The notes: generated by a model not told the origin, from the sequence alone. A stretch of 64,000 bases of DNA from Rhinopithecus roxellana (GCF_007565055.1 NC_044554.1:19508921-19572920), one strand, 5' to 3'. Shown: positions 12,480-27,370, numbered from the stretch's first letter. Translations and numbers: made by a program.

Positions 12480-12995
12480 AAAAAATTATCTGAGCTTTAC
12501 AACTTGATGTTATGAGATACATATAGATAGTAAAATGGTTACTCTAGTGGAGCAAGTTAACATACCCATTATCTCACGTAGTTAAATTTTTTGGCTACAA
12601 GAGCAGTTAAAACCTATTTAACAAAAATCTCGAATACAGTACATTTTCATTAGCTACAGTCCTCATATTGTACTTCAGTGTCTACTTCTCTAGACTTGGT
12701 CATCTTGCGTATCTGCTACTTTGTATTCTTTGAATATGTCTATTTTCTCTTTCTCCTCCCTCCTTTCCTCCCCCACCCCACAGCCATAACTACTGGTTTG
12801 TCCTCTAGCTTTGTATATTTGACCTTGACCTATTTTTGTTTCTGTGTTTTTTGGTTTTTTTTTTTTTTTTTTTTTTGAGACCTGGAAGACATTATGCTTA
12901 ATGAAATAAGCCAGACACAGAAAAATATTACATCATTTTACTTATGTGTGGAATTATGAAAAAGAAACATTTTTTTTAATGCCACAGAGAGAATG
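12480..12995 (-). mobile_element. L1 3' end with inverted 5' part (twin-priming type)
   Basis: From 12480 to about 12845 the sequence reads as the reverse complement of an L1 3' UTR ('TACTTCAGTGTCTACTTCTC', 'CCATAACTACTGGTTTGTCC'). From 12877 to about 12995 it reads as the L1 ORF2/3' UTR junction in the opposite sense ('GACCTGGAAGACATTATGC', 'ATGAAATAAGCCAGACACAG'). The two parts are neighbours in L1 coordinates but point opposite ways, with a long T run (about 12850-12876) between them. This fits an L1 insertion with 5' inversion. Confidence 0.75.
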
Positions 12996-13794
12996 CAGTT
13001 TATAAATACAGCTTCCAAAGTTTCTTAAGGCTTTTCTTCAGGCCTATCCCTGGAAAGTTTGAGAAGAATGTGATCTTGTGACCCATACTGGAGGGCATTA
13101 GTCCTTTTTTGTCAAAAAATGCTATTGAAGTTGAATGAAGACGTCATAATGGAAGCTTATTTAAAAACCTACTTAAGCGGAAAGTACTTTACTAAAATAG
13201 GTTATGTTTGATGTAATTTAATAAATAAAAATGGTCAGATTCAGAAATTTCTCATGTATAGGTAATCGGATAATTGAATAATTGTTTACTGGAATTAGGC
13301 TAATGGTGCTAAGAATGACTTGAAACCATGTTATGTGAGATTTATTAAGGATATTATGCACGTGTCACTTGCCTGCATGCATTTCTCTTGTGATTTGCTA
13401 AAAAGGGAAGCATATGCTTGAATAATATGTTCTCATGCTGAGAGACTTAATTATTTTTCATGATGGGTTCCAGCTGAAAAGAAAATGTTTCACAAATTGG
13501 CAGCAGCATGAATTTATATTGTCAGCTAGTACACTCTGCTAGCCTGTGTCACCAAATGCTGCTTCTCTTCTATACCCCTTATAATAATGTGTGCCATCAC
13601 TTTGTAAGCATCTGCTACGATACTTTGGAAGAATGCCCCTTGAGAGAAATTAGGAATTGTCCACCCAGTTAACTTAAAGCTACATATTTCAAGTTAAGGA
13701 GATTCTTGGTTAAGAAAGAAACTTCACATCTGGGTTTGTTTGTTTATTGTGTTTTTTTAAAAATTGTGTTATTACTTGAAAACTGGAGTTATGT

Positions 13795-14095
13795 TATCCA
13801 GTATGGTATCTACTATCCGCATGTGGCTACTGAACCCTTAAAATGTATCTACTCTGAATTGAAATGGGCTGTTTGCATAAAATACACACCAGATTTTTTA
13901 ATATGTATGAAAAAATATGAAATATAATTGTATATTTATTACATATAAATGAATTGATATTTTTATACATAGGTTAAGTAATACTGTTGAAAATCATTTC
14001 ACGTAGCTTTAAAAAAAGCTTTTACAAATGTAGCTATTAGAAAATTTAGATTGTATTAGTGGTGCACGTTATATTTCTCTTGGACCCCACACTGA
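13795..14095. mobile_element. hAT-like non-autonomous DNA transposon
   Basis: 'CCGCATGTGGCTACTGAAC', 'AAATACACACCAGATTTT' and the closing 'GTGGTGCACGTTATATTTCTCTTGGACC' match a common mammalian MER-type element whose copies read 'CACATGTGGCTA...GAGCAC'. A related fragment lies at 38560-38745. The family name is not certain. Confidence 0.55.
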
Positions 14096-14820
14096 TTTAG
14101 AGTGGTTGATTACTTGTGGATCAGAATAACCAAATATGAGTAGCCTCAAATTTTAAGCAAAGTTTAATTAACTTTATATAAAGTATCTTTTCATTTAGAA
14201 AATTTTACATACTGTCTTCTATATATATCATGAGGATTTCTACTCCAAAGCTGTGCTTATTTTGTTTTCTATGCCTGGATTAGCAAAACACCTGCTCCCA
14301 ACTTCTGCCCCATTGATTTTAAAGTGGCCATACTTAAAATCTCCTGAAAATCTCACACCATTGTATGAAACTAGTCTTCTGGTCTTGCCCACTCCACATT
14401 GATTTCTCCCTGCTCTGAACTTATTTTGCAACTATAAGGTATATCAGAAAGTTAACACTTAGTTCAATTCTATCTCTAATCTTTAAAAGTTGTGTTTCTT
14501 AGTTTAGAAAACATTTTAAGGAGACAGGAAGAAGACATAGGTTCTTCTTCTGTTTTCTCAAAAATGACCATCTTCAATACACAAAAAAACTGTGAGTGGA
14601 TAATTGGTTAATGTCCCCTTTATGAGCTGGAACCTAAGTTATTCTTCCAGCTTCCTAGTGCCTTGACAGATAGTACTGACACCACAAAACATAGACGTAT
14701 GATGTATGATTATTGTCTTTTGGTCAACCCAATTTTTAAGTGGTGCCTTAAAGAAAGAAAAGTAATGACACTTTAATAAAAACAGAGGAAATTCACGATT
14801 GCCATTTTTTTTTTTTTTAA

Positions 14821-15056
<236 letters not shown>

Positions 15057-15683
15057 GTAAGTAATCATAACTTCAGAACTAAACTATCATGAATAATTAC
15101 TTGCAAGTCAAATGTACTTCCAAGTCAATTTTATTGCAGAATTGGCTGACACGTTCTTGTACAACTTAGGATATTCAAGATGACAATATTTTAAAACTTT
15201 ATCTGTCTTATGTGTGTTGTGTGTGTGTAGATAGCAGTGTTATTTCCTGTGTGTTCAGTAGTGTCTCAAGAGACTCATGATATGTAACTCTAATTGAAAC
15301 ATGCAGAATGGTACCTTTTCCAATATATTTTCAAGAAAGTAGTTGGAAGTTTCCAAAATCCACTCTGAATTGGGGTGTATAAGTTTACTTGGAGCTATCT
15401 TGAGAGTGTAACTGATTTGAGTTCTTTTCATTATGCTAGCAGTGCCTGAGAAGAGTTACTTGTTCAATGACAGGTACTATAAGTAGGGATTTTTTTGGAA
15501 AGAGTGCATGATGACTCCAAGATATTTTTTCAGTAAGTACAATAGCTCTGTATTTGAAAATTGTCAGTTGTGTGTGTGCCCTGTTGTATTTGACACAGTT
15601 TCCAGATACTTCAGTTTTTTGGAAGAAAAATCTGCCCTGAATTTTCAGGTGGCGGCCCCAGAAAGTTTGCAAAACAAGTTGTG

Positions 15684-16026
15684 ATAAAAACCTAATCAGG
15701 GAAGCTGGGTGAGGTGACTCATTGCTTGTAATCCCAGCACTTTGAGAGGCCAAGGTGGGCAGATCTCTTGAGCCCAGGTATTTGAGACCAGTCTGGGTAA
15801 CTTAGCGAGACTCCCTCCCCCCTATCTCTACAAGAAATACAAAAATTATCCAGTCATGATGGTGCACACCTGTGGTCCCAGTTACTCAGTGGGGCTGAGA
15901 CAGGATGATTGCTTGAACTCAGGAGTTTGAGTTTGCAGTGAGCCATGATTGTACCACTGCACTCCAGCCTGTAGATGCATCGAGGCCCTGTCTCAAAAAA
16001 ATAAAAAATAAAAACCTAATCAGGGA
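15684..16026 (+). mobile_element. Alu element with 19-bp target-site duplications
   Basis: The body at 15703-16007 has a degenerate left arm ('GCTGGGTGAGGTGACTCATT') and an A-rich tail 'AAAAAAATAAAAAATA'. ATAAAAACCTAATCAGGGA occurs at 15684-15702 and at 16008-16026. High divergence suggests an old J or S subfamily, yet the duplications are intact. Confidence 0.95.
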
Positions 16027-16450
16027 GCTTTCTGTTTGGTGATCTCCATAGTACAACACCAAAAACAAACAACAAAATTTAAAATTTACCACACATACTC
16101 AAAAATTCTTATATGATATGTATTAGGCATTAATTGCTCTTAAAATCTATGTTGTACATTTGTTTCACTTTCCAGGATTTTTCCATTTTCTTGACACAGC
16201 TGTTGGCTGTTAGGGGCACAAGTAAGGATTAGATAGATGACAGATTTTGAAAGGTCTAAGTGAATGCATGCACTTTGCCACAATGAATAAATAAATGAGG
16301 TGTGGCTCCTGAAGAGCGAATTATATTATTTGTTTAGCCTCAGCATAGGTACTATATGTTATGTGATTTAGTGTGTTTAAGAAATAATATTGTATCACCC
16401 ACATCAATCTTTATAACCCTGTATTTCTTAATCTATATTTTTAACATTTT

Positions 16451-16632
16451 AACCTTATGTAATATTATTACATAAGGTTAACCTTATGTAATATTATTAC
16501 ATATGGTTACATATATTACATAAGGTTACATATATTAATATATGTAACCATACATATGGTTACATATATTACATAAGGTTACATATAACCTTATGTAATA
16601 TTATTATTATTACATAACCTTAACCTTATGTA
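16451..16632. repeat. AT-rich palindromic repeat cluster
   Basis: The word AACCTTATGTAAT and its reverse complement ATTACATAAGGTT recur many times within 180 bp, mixed with TTACATATATTAC and TATGGTTACATA. The first palindrome, 16451-16479, has 13-bp arms around ATT. The whole block can fold into alternative cruciforms. Confidence 0.93.
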
Positions 16633-17267
16633 TTATTACGTGGTTTATACGTGTGTATATAACATAAACACGTTGAATATGTAGCCCATCTCTCCAACTG
16701 GTATCATATCCTATACAAAGAAATATTCCTTGACCCACTGAGTTGGTCCTTGCTCTCCAGTTTTAGGTACTCCTAATGTACTTTTTTTCAGCTTTACATT
16801 TATTTTGAGGTTATTTTATTTCTATTTATGTCGTGAATATTTGATTATTTTCTGTCTCTGCTGTTACATTGTAAATTCAGTAATGTGTTTTTACCTAATG
16901 TATTCCCACAGCCTGACACAGTCAGCACTCAATATGATCTTGTTTAATAATGAATAAATTCATAAACCAGACATCACAGAGGAGACAAATTAGAAAAAAT
17001 ACTTATAGGAAGAACACAACTCTTAAACCATATTTGCTTTGACACCACCAGCATCTGCAGAGATTTAAGTGGGAGTCACTATTATGAGAAGATTGCTTTG
17101 AGTGGAGCCCAGCAAAAGGAGCTTTTTCAGTAATTAAGGGGTGCTACTTGGGAATGACAGATTGAAGTTCTCTTTCTCACTATATGTGGGAACTTCCAGA
17201 CCCCCTCAGTCTCTTGTCCAGTACTCTCTCCTGTGCACACTACTTGAAAATGAGTTAACAAAAACAC

Positions 17268-17577
17268 AGTCTGGGCATTGGTGGCTCATGCTTTGTAATC
17301 CCAGCATTTGGGGAGGCTGAGGTGAGAGGATCGCTTGAGCCCAGGAATTCCAGACCAGCCTGAGCAACATACTGAGACCTTGTCTCTACAAAAAGTAAAA
17401 ACAAAAAATTTAGCCAGGCATGGTGGCCCATCCCTTATAGTCCTCGCTTCTTGAGAGACTGAGTCAGGAGAATCACCCAAGCCCAGAAGGTTGAGGCTAT
17501 AGTGAGCTATGACTGCACAGCTGCATTCCAGCTTGGGTGACAGAGCAGGACCATGTCTCAAAGAAAAATAAAATAAA
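17268..17577 (+). mobile_element. Alu element, plus strand
   Basis: 'GTCTGGGCATTGGTGGCTCATG', a central A-rich linker, 'AGCCAGGCATGGTGGCCCATC' and an AAAATAAAATAAAATTATAAAA tail mark a divergent dimeric Alu. Confidence 0.93.
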
Positions 17578-17893
17578 ATTATAAAATGAAAAATACATTG
17601 CTTTAGTTTTACATTATTTTATTCTAATAGTTGTGACCTTGAGATGGCACTAATGTGGCTGCTTTTTAGGAATGAAGAAAGTCATAGAAACATTTTTCTC
17701 CATAGTTATTAGAGGGCATCTTGATCTATGAGTTCTTGACTGGGGATGCTAAGATGCAGTCAAGTTGCCCATTAGGACTGACTCCCCACCAATTCACACT
17801 TTAAATTTGTAATCATTTAGAGCAATCAGAATTTTTCGCAGTGCCTGCTTTCCTTCTTTGTCTTATTGAAATATTATTTTTAGAGATTTTTTT

Positions 17894-18243
<350 letters not shown>

Positions 18244-19502
18244 AAGCAAAGAAATCTGTGAGTAATCAAAGAACATTTTAAATAAGAGTAGCTCATTATT
18301 TTAAAGAGGCAGTAAAATCTTGCCATGGCTTGTTTGATTTGTAAAGTAGGATTTTCTTACAGTAAAGTAGAACATTTGGAATTAAAAGCACAGAGAAAGT
18401 ACTGGAGTATTATCACCAGTGTGATAAGATTCTCTTAAATTCAGTGAATATAGTACAGGTAACTCAGGCTGTCATCTCTTTATGTGTTCTAGTATAATTA
18501 CCACATACATACACTTGACTGTCTAAAACATTTTTTATTTCTAAGTTATCAGTCACCTTATAGCTCTCGTAATAAAAGCACTGCGGTGATGCTCTCTACA
18601 TTCAGCTGACCTTAGGACTCATTCCAAACTCCTGGTTTAAGGCTTTGTATAGCTTACTAGTGGCTTTGCTCTCCAAGAAAGAACATGCAACCGTTCTCAT
18701 CTCCATACTAATTTACAGCTTCTCCTGGGGCAGTGTATTCCTTTTCTTCCATCCCTGTTATTCTGTTTACACCCCTCAGTATCCATGAATCCTTCTTTAA
18801 TCACCTAGGTCCACATTAATCTCTCCATTACCTGTACTTTCTGTGAATTACTGACTATACCGTATAATTTGACAGAAAATAACTTACTCTTTTACATTGC
18901 ATGGTATGATACCACTACATTTTATATCACAACATATGTAGCACCAGTGGCAGAGAGTATTACATGAGTGACTCAAACATGTATTGATTTAGAGAGCAGT
19001 AACATGCAGCGTAGAGGAGTATGTGCTGTTTTCCTGTATGTAACATAAGACTGGTTGAAAAGAAACATCTCATTCAGCCTTTGGGCAGAGCTCTTTCATC
19101 ACTACTTGCTCCAAAATTAAGACTTTAAAAATCTTCAGTAAAAAAGAGTAATGTCTGGATCATAAACACAGTGCTATATCCAAAAACTGTGATAAAGAAT
19201 TCTAAGAAACAAACTCATGGTGTGTACTAGCTTTTTTTTTTTTTAAGTTATTCTTTTTCCTTTGAATTACTGATAACTGTCCCTCAGAAATAAAGTACAT
19301 ATTTAAAAAATACTAAAAGAGCTTTGTGGTTGCAGAGGTGTAAACATTTTTATTTCCATGGGAGTTATATAAGAAAATACAAACTTAAACTCGTTTGTGT
19401 CTTTACACAGAATTTTAAAAACTTTTAGTGATTTCAGATTATCGCTTATATTGCAGTGTGTTTTAATTTTTGTTTTGGATGATCTTTATTGGCTATATTT
19501 AA

Positions 19503-19658
<156 letters not shown>

Positions 19659-20199
19659 TGAGTAGCTTTGAAATATATGCTTTCTAAATTTAGATATAAA
19701 ACACATTGCTTTAGAAATAAAAGGTATAATAAAAGTTGACAACATTTTTACAGTCGGAAATTACAATTGGAAAAAAACTTTCTTCAGATGATTGTGCAAA
19801 ATAATTTTTGGGTGAAGTCAAAAAAAGCATTCCTAAGTGGAATATTTTTATTTAAGAAAATCTATCCAGGCAAATTCCATTTTGCCTGTAGTTTTTACAG
19901 TGATTCAAACAAAATAGTTTTTGGCTTTTATTTCTAAATAGAAAATTCTGCTCTAATGTACTGTTTTCGGAAAGTGTTGCCATCTATTTTTAGGTAAAAA
20001 GAGAGCAAGTTTTACTGATAGTATAAATGCTTATTTATGGAAATACTAAGAGCACCTTTAACAATTTTTTCATGAACAGTTTTCTTCCTAGGGAACTTTC
20101 CTTCCCTGTGAAGGTAGTCCTTATCCGCTATTTCATCATCAGAAATACTCATTTAAAGTGTACTGAATATCCACTTACTGAGGTCTGAGCAGAAAAGCA

Positions 20200-20330
20200 C
20201 TGAATTGTGGTCTTTAGAAATGCAAGGGGTCTTGGAGTGGATGTTTTTCCAGTTCCCTCATTTTATGATGAACGAGGCTCAGGAAAGTTTAGTAAAACAT
20301 CATATTCAAATTTACAAAACTACTTTTCTC
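20200..20330 (+). repeat. MIR-like fragment
   Basis: 'CCAGTTCCCTCATTTTATGATGAACGAGGCTCAGG' resembles a MIR-type 'CCTCATTTTACAGATGAGG' core. Ancient and partial. Confidence 0.5.
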
Positions 20331-22527
20331 TTTTTCCAGTAAATAACAGTTTCCAAGGTATGAGGAAAACTGTTGGACTTAGACACAACCAAATATGATA
20401 TCTTCATTTGCAGAGCCTTGTTTTATTATACAGCCTTCCTGGTCAGTTACTTTCATCTGTTTCCCTTCCAGGTCATCCGCTAGTCGTTTCCATGACTGAC
20501 TTCTTCTAAAATGCTCCACTTACTCATTTCATTGTTCACTCAAACAAAATTGCCTTTAAGTCTGTACTGTTATTCATCATTTCTGTTAAAGTAATAGTAA
20601 AATCATGAAAAGAGAAAGTATGTAGCCTGTGTAAAGATATATTCATTAATAAGATAACATCATGGGATATTCTACTGAAACAAAACTTCTGTATTGTCAT
20701 AGACATCTAAGACCACTGTAGTGTTACTTGATGTTAAAAATACTCATTAACAAATACAGATGTTCTTTTTTTCCTTCTTAGTATTTTTTATTTCGGTACA
20801 TTGAAGCCAAATAAAGAGGCAGAAGTTCTTTTTTTAAAATCTGCTAGTTTCTTATAATTCACATTCATTTAAAATGTCACATGTCCTAAGTGCCAGTTGA
20901 GTGTTCAGCTGAAGGAACACCAAACACAAAGCTGTTGAATAGCTTTGGGAGGCCCTTCTGAAGTAAATGACTAATTTATATGAATATAATAGAGTCACAT
21001 TATTCATACAGTATTAAAACCTATGCATGTCCTACACCACATATTCACTAGTAAATATTCCTGGAAATAATAAAAATGCTAGAATTAAGTGAGTTGTAGA
21101 CTTACAGGGATTTTGTTGTTGTTGTTCTTTTAAGTTTAACAGATAGGGATATTTTTGTTTGTTTTTAACCCAGCAAGGTTAAGATTGATTTTAAGATTGC
21201 CACTGTAGTCATGGGCATCAAGTAGATGTCATCTCACAGCTGCAGAGCTTTATAGATATGTTGACCCGAATTGAGCACACTCCAGTTGTCACTGCAGGAG
21301 ATTGGATTAGAAAAGGTGTTTATGATCTGTTTTTTTAAGGAAAATTTTAATATTTCATGTTTTTCTAAATTTCAACTTTTAAATACAGTGAAGGGTTAGA
21401 TAAATCATTTGTTATCAGTTTGTGATTTTTTCTTAAGATTATGTTTAGTGGAGGTTTTTGGTGTCTTTGTAGAAATTCACACTTTATAAGACTGTGTCTA
21501 TATCTCCTTAACTTTTACCCAACTCCATCTCCACAATACCAAAAAGAATTTTTTAAAAGATTACACAAGCAAAAGAACAATAAACTTATATTATTCTGTT
21601 TGCCAAAAAGTAATTTGTCTGCATTTGGTTTGCAAATGGAGTGTCCCATATCGTTATTGAAATTATTTTGTCTTTTTTATCTTCACTAAAAATTACAGGA
21701 TTCAACATAATCATTCTAAATAAATCTTTACTGTGAATTACGGATTAGGCTTTGCTTCATCTAACTTTATTACTCTGAAATGGTCATGATAATAAAGCAG
21801 AATTTCTAAAATCATCTTGGAAAAAAGGTTCCTAGTGAGAGAAAAAATAGTTATCGGTTCATCTCATAAAGAAATCTCACTGTTAGAAGTAGTGAGCACT
21901 GTTAAATTATATGCAACAGTACTTCTGATTGCTTCCATAAGTATTTTATATTTAATACATTTGTTGCTATCACTTGTCACTGATTTACAGGTGGTTCATG
22001 TAATTGAATTTTCCAGAAAACTAAAGTTTTATTTCAATTTTCATGACTACTTCTCCCCAAGAAACAAACATTGACCTGCTTTCTTAAACAAAGATATAGG
22101 TCATAATTAATTTATCTGGGAACATTAGCTTTGTGCTTTAATACATGCTATGGTTTTTCATATGCTTTTTTTTTTTCATTCTCATTCTTTTCTTAAAAAA
22201 GCCCTCTGAACATTTTATGCTACTGTCATTATCTCTTACTGAAATTGTTTTAACTTCTTTTAGTCTGCTTATTACTATTTCCATAATATTAAATAAACAA
22301 ACTGAGTACTCTGATTTCAAATAATCAGATATGTCTGATCTGGAGAATATCGTCATTTTATCTTAAAACTAAGAAGTGATTTTAATGACAAGGAAATTCA
22401 CTATTAGATTGGGACTTAGAATTTTTTCTTTAACCTAGTATACCTTAGATTCTGATTTTGGTTTTTGTTCACCTTGTTTTAAAGATTGTGTTCTAAAGCA
22501 AACTTAAATTATGTTCAGCTAATGGCT

Positions 22528-22844
22528 TACAGTAGTCCCCCCTTATTCGAGGGGATATGTTCCAAGACCCTGCATGTATGCTTGAAACTGCTGATAGTAC
22601 TGAACCTTGTATACACCATGTTTCTTCGTAGACTTACATACCTATGATAAAGTTTATAAATTCAGCACAGTAAGAGACTAACAACTAATAATAACATAGA
22701 ACAATCATGGCAACATATTATAATTAAAAGGTATGTGAATGTGGTCTCACTTTCTCAAAATACTGTAGTATTTTTGGACCTTGGTTGACCACAGGTAACT
22801 GAAACTGCAGGGAGTGAAACCAGGAATAAGGGGGAACTACTGTA
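22528..22844. mobile_element. Non-autonomous Tigger/pogo-type DNA transposon
   Basis: The element at 22530-22842 starts CAGTAGTCCCCCCTTATTCG and ends with the inverted counterpart AATAAGGGGGAACTACTG. It is flanked by TA dinucleotides, the target site of Tc/mariner-type elements. The interior, with 'CCTATGATAAAGTTTATAAATT' and 'TGTGAATGTGGTCTC', matches a common primate MER/Tigger family. It has no transposase frame. Confidence 0.85.
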
Positions 22845-24784
22845 TTTCTAACCAATATTGTCTGAGGAGAAAATGTGTGGAGTTGGAGTTGCTAAGTAAA
22901 GATTCTAGACCTCGGTTCCCCTAATAAGTAGTTGGGTAAACTTGGTTAAGTTTCTTAACAGGCTATTACAGTTTTGCTCTGTGTTAGAGGCTTAAAAATA
23001 AAATGAGTTATTGCCTATGAAAAATGTTGTAAAAGTGAGAACTCTATAAATAGTAATAAGTGGCAGAGGCAAATATTAAATCAATTATTTGGTACTTAAG
23101 GCAGTCTGATTATATAAAATTCACTTTTCATCTTGTTTAGGTGCACTCTTAAACATTTATTTCAGGACCATAGTTTTCACTTCCCTCCTAGGTTTTTCAA
23201 ACCTGTCATTTCAGCATCCAGCAAATACTGGGATTGAGTAAAGTTGACTCTCACCATTATCCTTCCACGAGGTTCATTGATCGTACTCCATTTAGGCTTC
23301 TTGGTTGAGGTTGATGTATTTAGTTGCTGTTTTTATTCAGTGACTTAAAGATAAACACAGGTTTGTCAGGAACCTCAGATAAACTTTGTCTTATTTTGGA
23401 TTTTGAATTCTGTTAAATTACTATCATTGCTAGCATATGGTTTCAACTTTGCTTTTTATAGGTTAAATGAGCCTCAGATGAATGAGAGCAGAAATGCATT
23501 TAGAATAATTCTACTGGGAATAATTCTACTTGAGTGTGGTCATCACTGAGATATGCTATCTTTTCAGTAAAGTTATTTTCAAATTGTGTTCCTGGGCATT
23601 TTTGCAAATGGTAACCCAATTTAAATCATTTTAATTTACTATCATTTATTTTGTTCTTGTTTGATCTTTATTACCCAGCTATGCTTTTTACATCTTAACT
23701 CTTTTATTTTGTGGTAGAAACATTTTATTATATAGCTTACCTGAATTTAATGAACAATGGTACCAGCTAAGCCAAAAGAATGAAGCTGCTTAAATGATCA
23801 TAAAAGTAACAATACTAGTTGATGTACTCAGATTTGGTTTATAGGCCAGTACTGCTCTGTAGGGAAAATTCTTTTTGCCTGGGAATTAAATAGGGACTAT
23901 TTTAATTAGTGCACCATCTAGATAAATGGAGCCTTTAAAAATGTACCAGTTTGCATAGTGTTTTCATTATATAAGTGGTTATTTCTAGGTTGTATAATGT
24001 AGTCTATGCAAATTTTAACTTTTGCTTAACTTTAGAAAATCTTAGAAAAGGAATAGACTATTGTCTTTATATTGTTTGATTTTGCTACTACTTTGTTCAG
24101 TAACCTACAGTGGTTCACTATTGTATATTGTATAAAAATTGAGTTATTTTCCATTCTAAATTTTAAGTCCATTCAGTAGGATCACTCATTTATGTCATAG
24201 TTCAGTTCTCTCATTTTGTAATGTATCCTGATTTTACTTTGTATGCAAACGTATTTTACCCTATCTGAATTTTATTTGCTTGCCCTACATTTTCTTACCT
24301 GAAATGGCTTCTTCTTTACATCAAAGCCTTGCTTATTACTTCTGAGCTAAAATGACATGTTTTAGTAGGAGGAGGGATCTCTGTTCTCTGCCTTCGATGT
24401 CTGTGACTGTGGCAAATGGAATATTTACTCTTTGATCTCTGCATTCCCCAGTTGCTTCATGTGACTTCTCAGTGTTTACACATAGTGCGGTCCATTCATT
24501 TGTTTGCTTTAATGTTCTAAGTGTTCTCCCGTGTGTTAATGTCTTGTTTTTTGAGGATATTTTTGTTTTTGCTTTTGTTTTAGAGATACTTTCCCTTCAA
24601 TCAAAAATTTTAAAAACTAGCAGATTTTTTCCCGTTTTGAGAAGTCCAGTTTGTGACATTGTTTTCCTCCCATAAAGTCCTTCTCTCCTTCCTTTTCATC
24701 ATACATTTCCACAACTATTCAGAGCTTTTTTTGTTAGCATTAAAGAACTTCTCAGAACTTTTTGAACGTTTAATGTGATGTTAA

Positions 24785-24970
<186 letters not shown>

Positions 24971-25279
24971 TGAAGAGCTGAAGGTGTTGCCAAGAATTTT
25001 TCTGAGAAAAATTCTTAAGAAATTCTTTCTAATGTCTGTAACAATTTGAAAGTACAGGGTCTTTCCTCTAACTTTTCTATTTGCCTAATACAAGAGAAAT
25101 ATACTAGAGAAGCACAGGTGGATCTTGAGGAAAAGGAAAGCATGGAGTCAATCTCAGCTCAAACCTGTAAGCTTAACTATGCATTTCTATATCTGATATC
25201 AACATAGCACATGGAAATATATTTACATAGTAGTTCAAAATCCCGTGACTTAATTTGTTACTTCTGTTAGTTTAGTAAA

Positions 25280-25532
25280 TTTTTTTTTTGAGACGGAGTC
25301 TCGCTCACTGCAACCTCCACCTCCCAGTTTGAAGCCAGTTCTCCTGCCCCAGCCTCCTAAGTAGCTGGAATTACAGGCACGTACCACCACACCCAGCTGA
25401 TTTTTGTATTTTTAGTAGAGATGGGATTTTGCCACATTGGCCAGGCTGGTCACAAACTCCTGAACTCAGGTGATCCACCCGCCTCAGCCTCCCAAAGTGC
25501 TGGTATTACAGGCCTGAGCCACCGCACCCAGC
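25280..25532 (-). mobile_element. Alu element, minus strand, with internal deletion
   Basis: A T run and GAGACGGAGTCTCGCTCACTGCAACC show that about 40 bases of the usual 'CTGT..CCCAGGCTGGAGTGCAGTGG' segment are missing between CTCGCT and CACTGC. The rest is normal, ending GAGCCACCGCACCCAGC. The short word TAGTAAAT occurs at both edges and may be the target-site duplication. Confidence 0.93.
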
Positions 25533-25704
25533 TAGTAAATCTTTAATATATGTTATACTTTGTTGCTGCCCTGTAATTTTCAGATAGGTTTCAATGTACC
25601 ATTAATATGGGGGAAATGTTTTTAAATAGAAATGTAAAACTTTGTCATTTTAAGTTAACTTTATTACAAAGTGGGGAAAAAAGAGTAGAAATGTCAGTTT
25701 TGTG

Positions 25705-25935
25705 CAGTTGACCCTTGAACAACAGGGGTTTAAGCTGCATGGGTCCACATATGTGAGAATTTTTTTCAACCACGCACATTCATGGGATGCGAAACCTGAG
25801 TATGAAGAAAGTCAACTTTTCCTGTACGTGGGTTCCACAGAACCGCCTGCTGGACTTGAGTATATGCAGATTTTGGTACCCTTGGGGATCTTTGTACTAA
25901 TCCCCCTGAATATACCGAGAGACGATTATATTTTT
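25705..25935. mobile_element. Tigger/MER-type DNA transposon fragment
   Basis: It begins CAGTTGACCCTTGAACAACA, the terminus of a common primate Tigger-derived family, and continues 'GCATGGGTCCACATATGTG'. The far inverted terminus is not clear, so this is probably a truncated copy. An 85-codon open frame over it is not a gene. Confidence 0.8.
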
Positions 25936-26437
25936 AAAATCAAGTGTATGAAATTATAGTGCAATGCAACACCACATGTTCGTTTCTCTCATTTCAGCAC
26001 TACAAAATGTATCAGTGCCCTCTTTGATGAGCACAGATCCTAGAAGTTCCAGAAACAGGAATTGGAAGTGTCCTTCCAGTATTTATATTTATTGTAATAT
26101 TTAGAGTAATGGGCGAATTGGATCTTAGCTTGTTCAATTTAATTTTATTAATCTTTAAAAACCTCTGTTTATCTTTTAATGGAAACTTAGATGAAATGAA
26201 CTCTATGACAATGTCATTTCTTTTCACATGTTCACATTTCACATCCTAGATTATACTGTCCTGTAGCAGGATGTTCCCTGGCACAGAGCATGACATATAG
26301 TGGGTACTTAGCAAGTAAAAGTTGAATGCAGAAAGTGATGAAAGATGGTTAGATACTTCTCTCACCTAAAGTGAAAGTGGGTTCTGAAATGACAGAAATG
26401 TATTTTTGTGATACGTTATGTATTTTTCAATGACTGA

Positions 26438-26704
<267 letters not shown>

Positions 26705-27224
26705 TAACTTGTCAAGTTACATATTTCTAATTGAAACTTCCCCTAAGGCAAGAATTCAGTTGTTAATTTAAATCTCTTGGCTTAGTGATTCTTAGACATT
26801 TAAGGGATATTATTTATCAAACTGCAGTTGAGCACAAAAATTTCCTTAAGATGTGGAGGAAATTACTGAAAATAATGTATTCGTTTTATGGAAAAACTGT
26901 TAGATAATGTTTAGTGATGACTCCAAGTTAAAATACTGGTTTTTAAATCAAGTTAACAGATTTCATATCAGGTACTGTGTGATGTACAATAAATAAGACA
27001 TGTCTCTGCCCACCATCTAATCTCAAAGACAGACATACTTAAGCAACAAGCAATAGCAGTGCATCCTGCTGCTAAAAAGGAGCATGAACATTATTGTAAG
27101 GGGGAAAATGAAGATGGGATCATTGAGGCAGCTAACTCTTCCAGAAGGGCAGGGAAGGTTTCACAAGAAGCCTAAACTTTGGTAATGAGACTGTTAATAG
27201 TGCTTTAATTTTACTATGATGGAA

Positions 27225-27370
27225 AATTCCATGGAGTGAGAAAAGTAGACCTGAAGTACAGTCCTGACTTTTCCATAATTAGCTCTTTGATCTTGAACAA
27301 GGCAGTTAGTTCACCTAGGTCTCAGTATTCCATCTGTGAAGTCAGGAGTTGGGCTAAAACATTAGTTTTA
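27225..27370 (+). repeat. MIR-like SINE fragment
   Basis: 'CTCTTTGATCTTGAACAAGGCAG', 'TTCACCTAGGTCTCAGTATTCC', 'CATCTGTGAAGTCAGGAG' follow the MIR core ('gaCcttgggCaagt..., ctctgagcctCag..., catctgtaaaatggg'). Confidence 0.75.
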
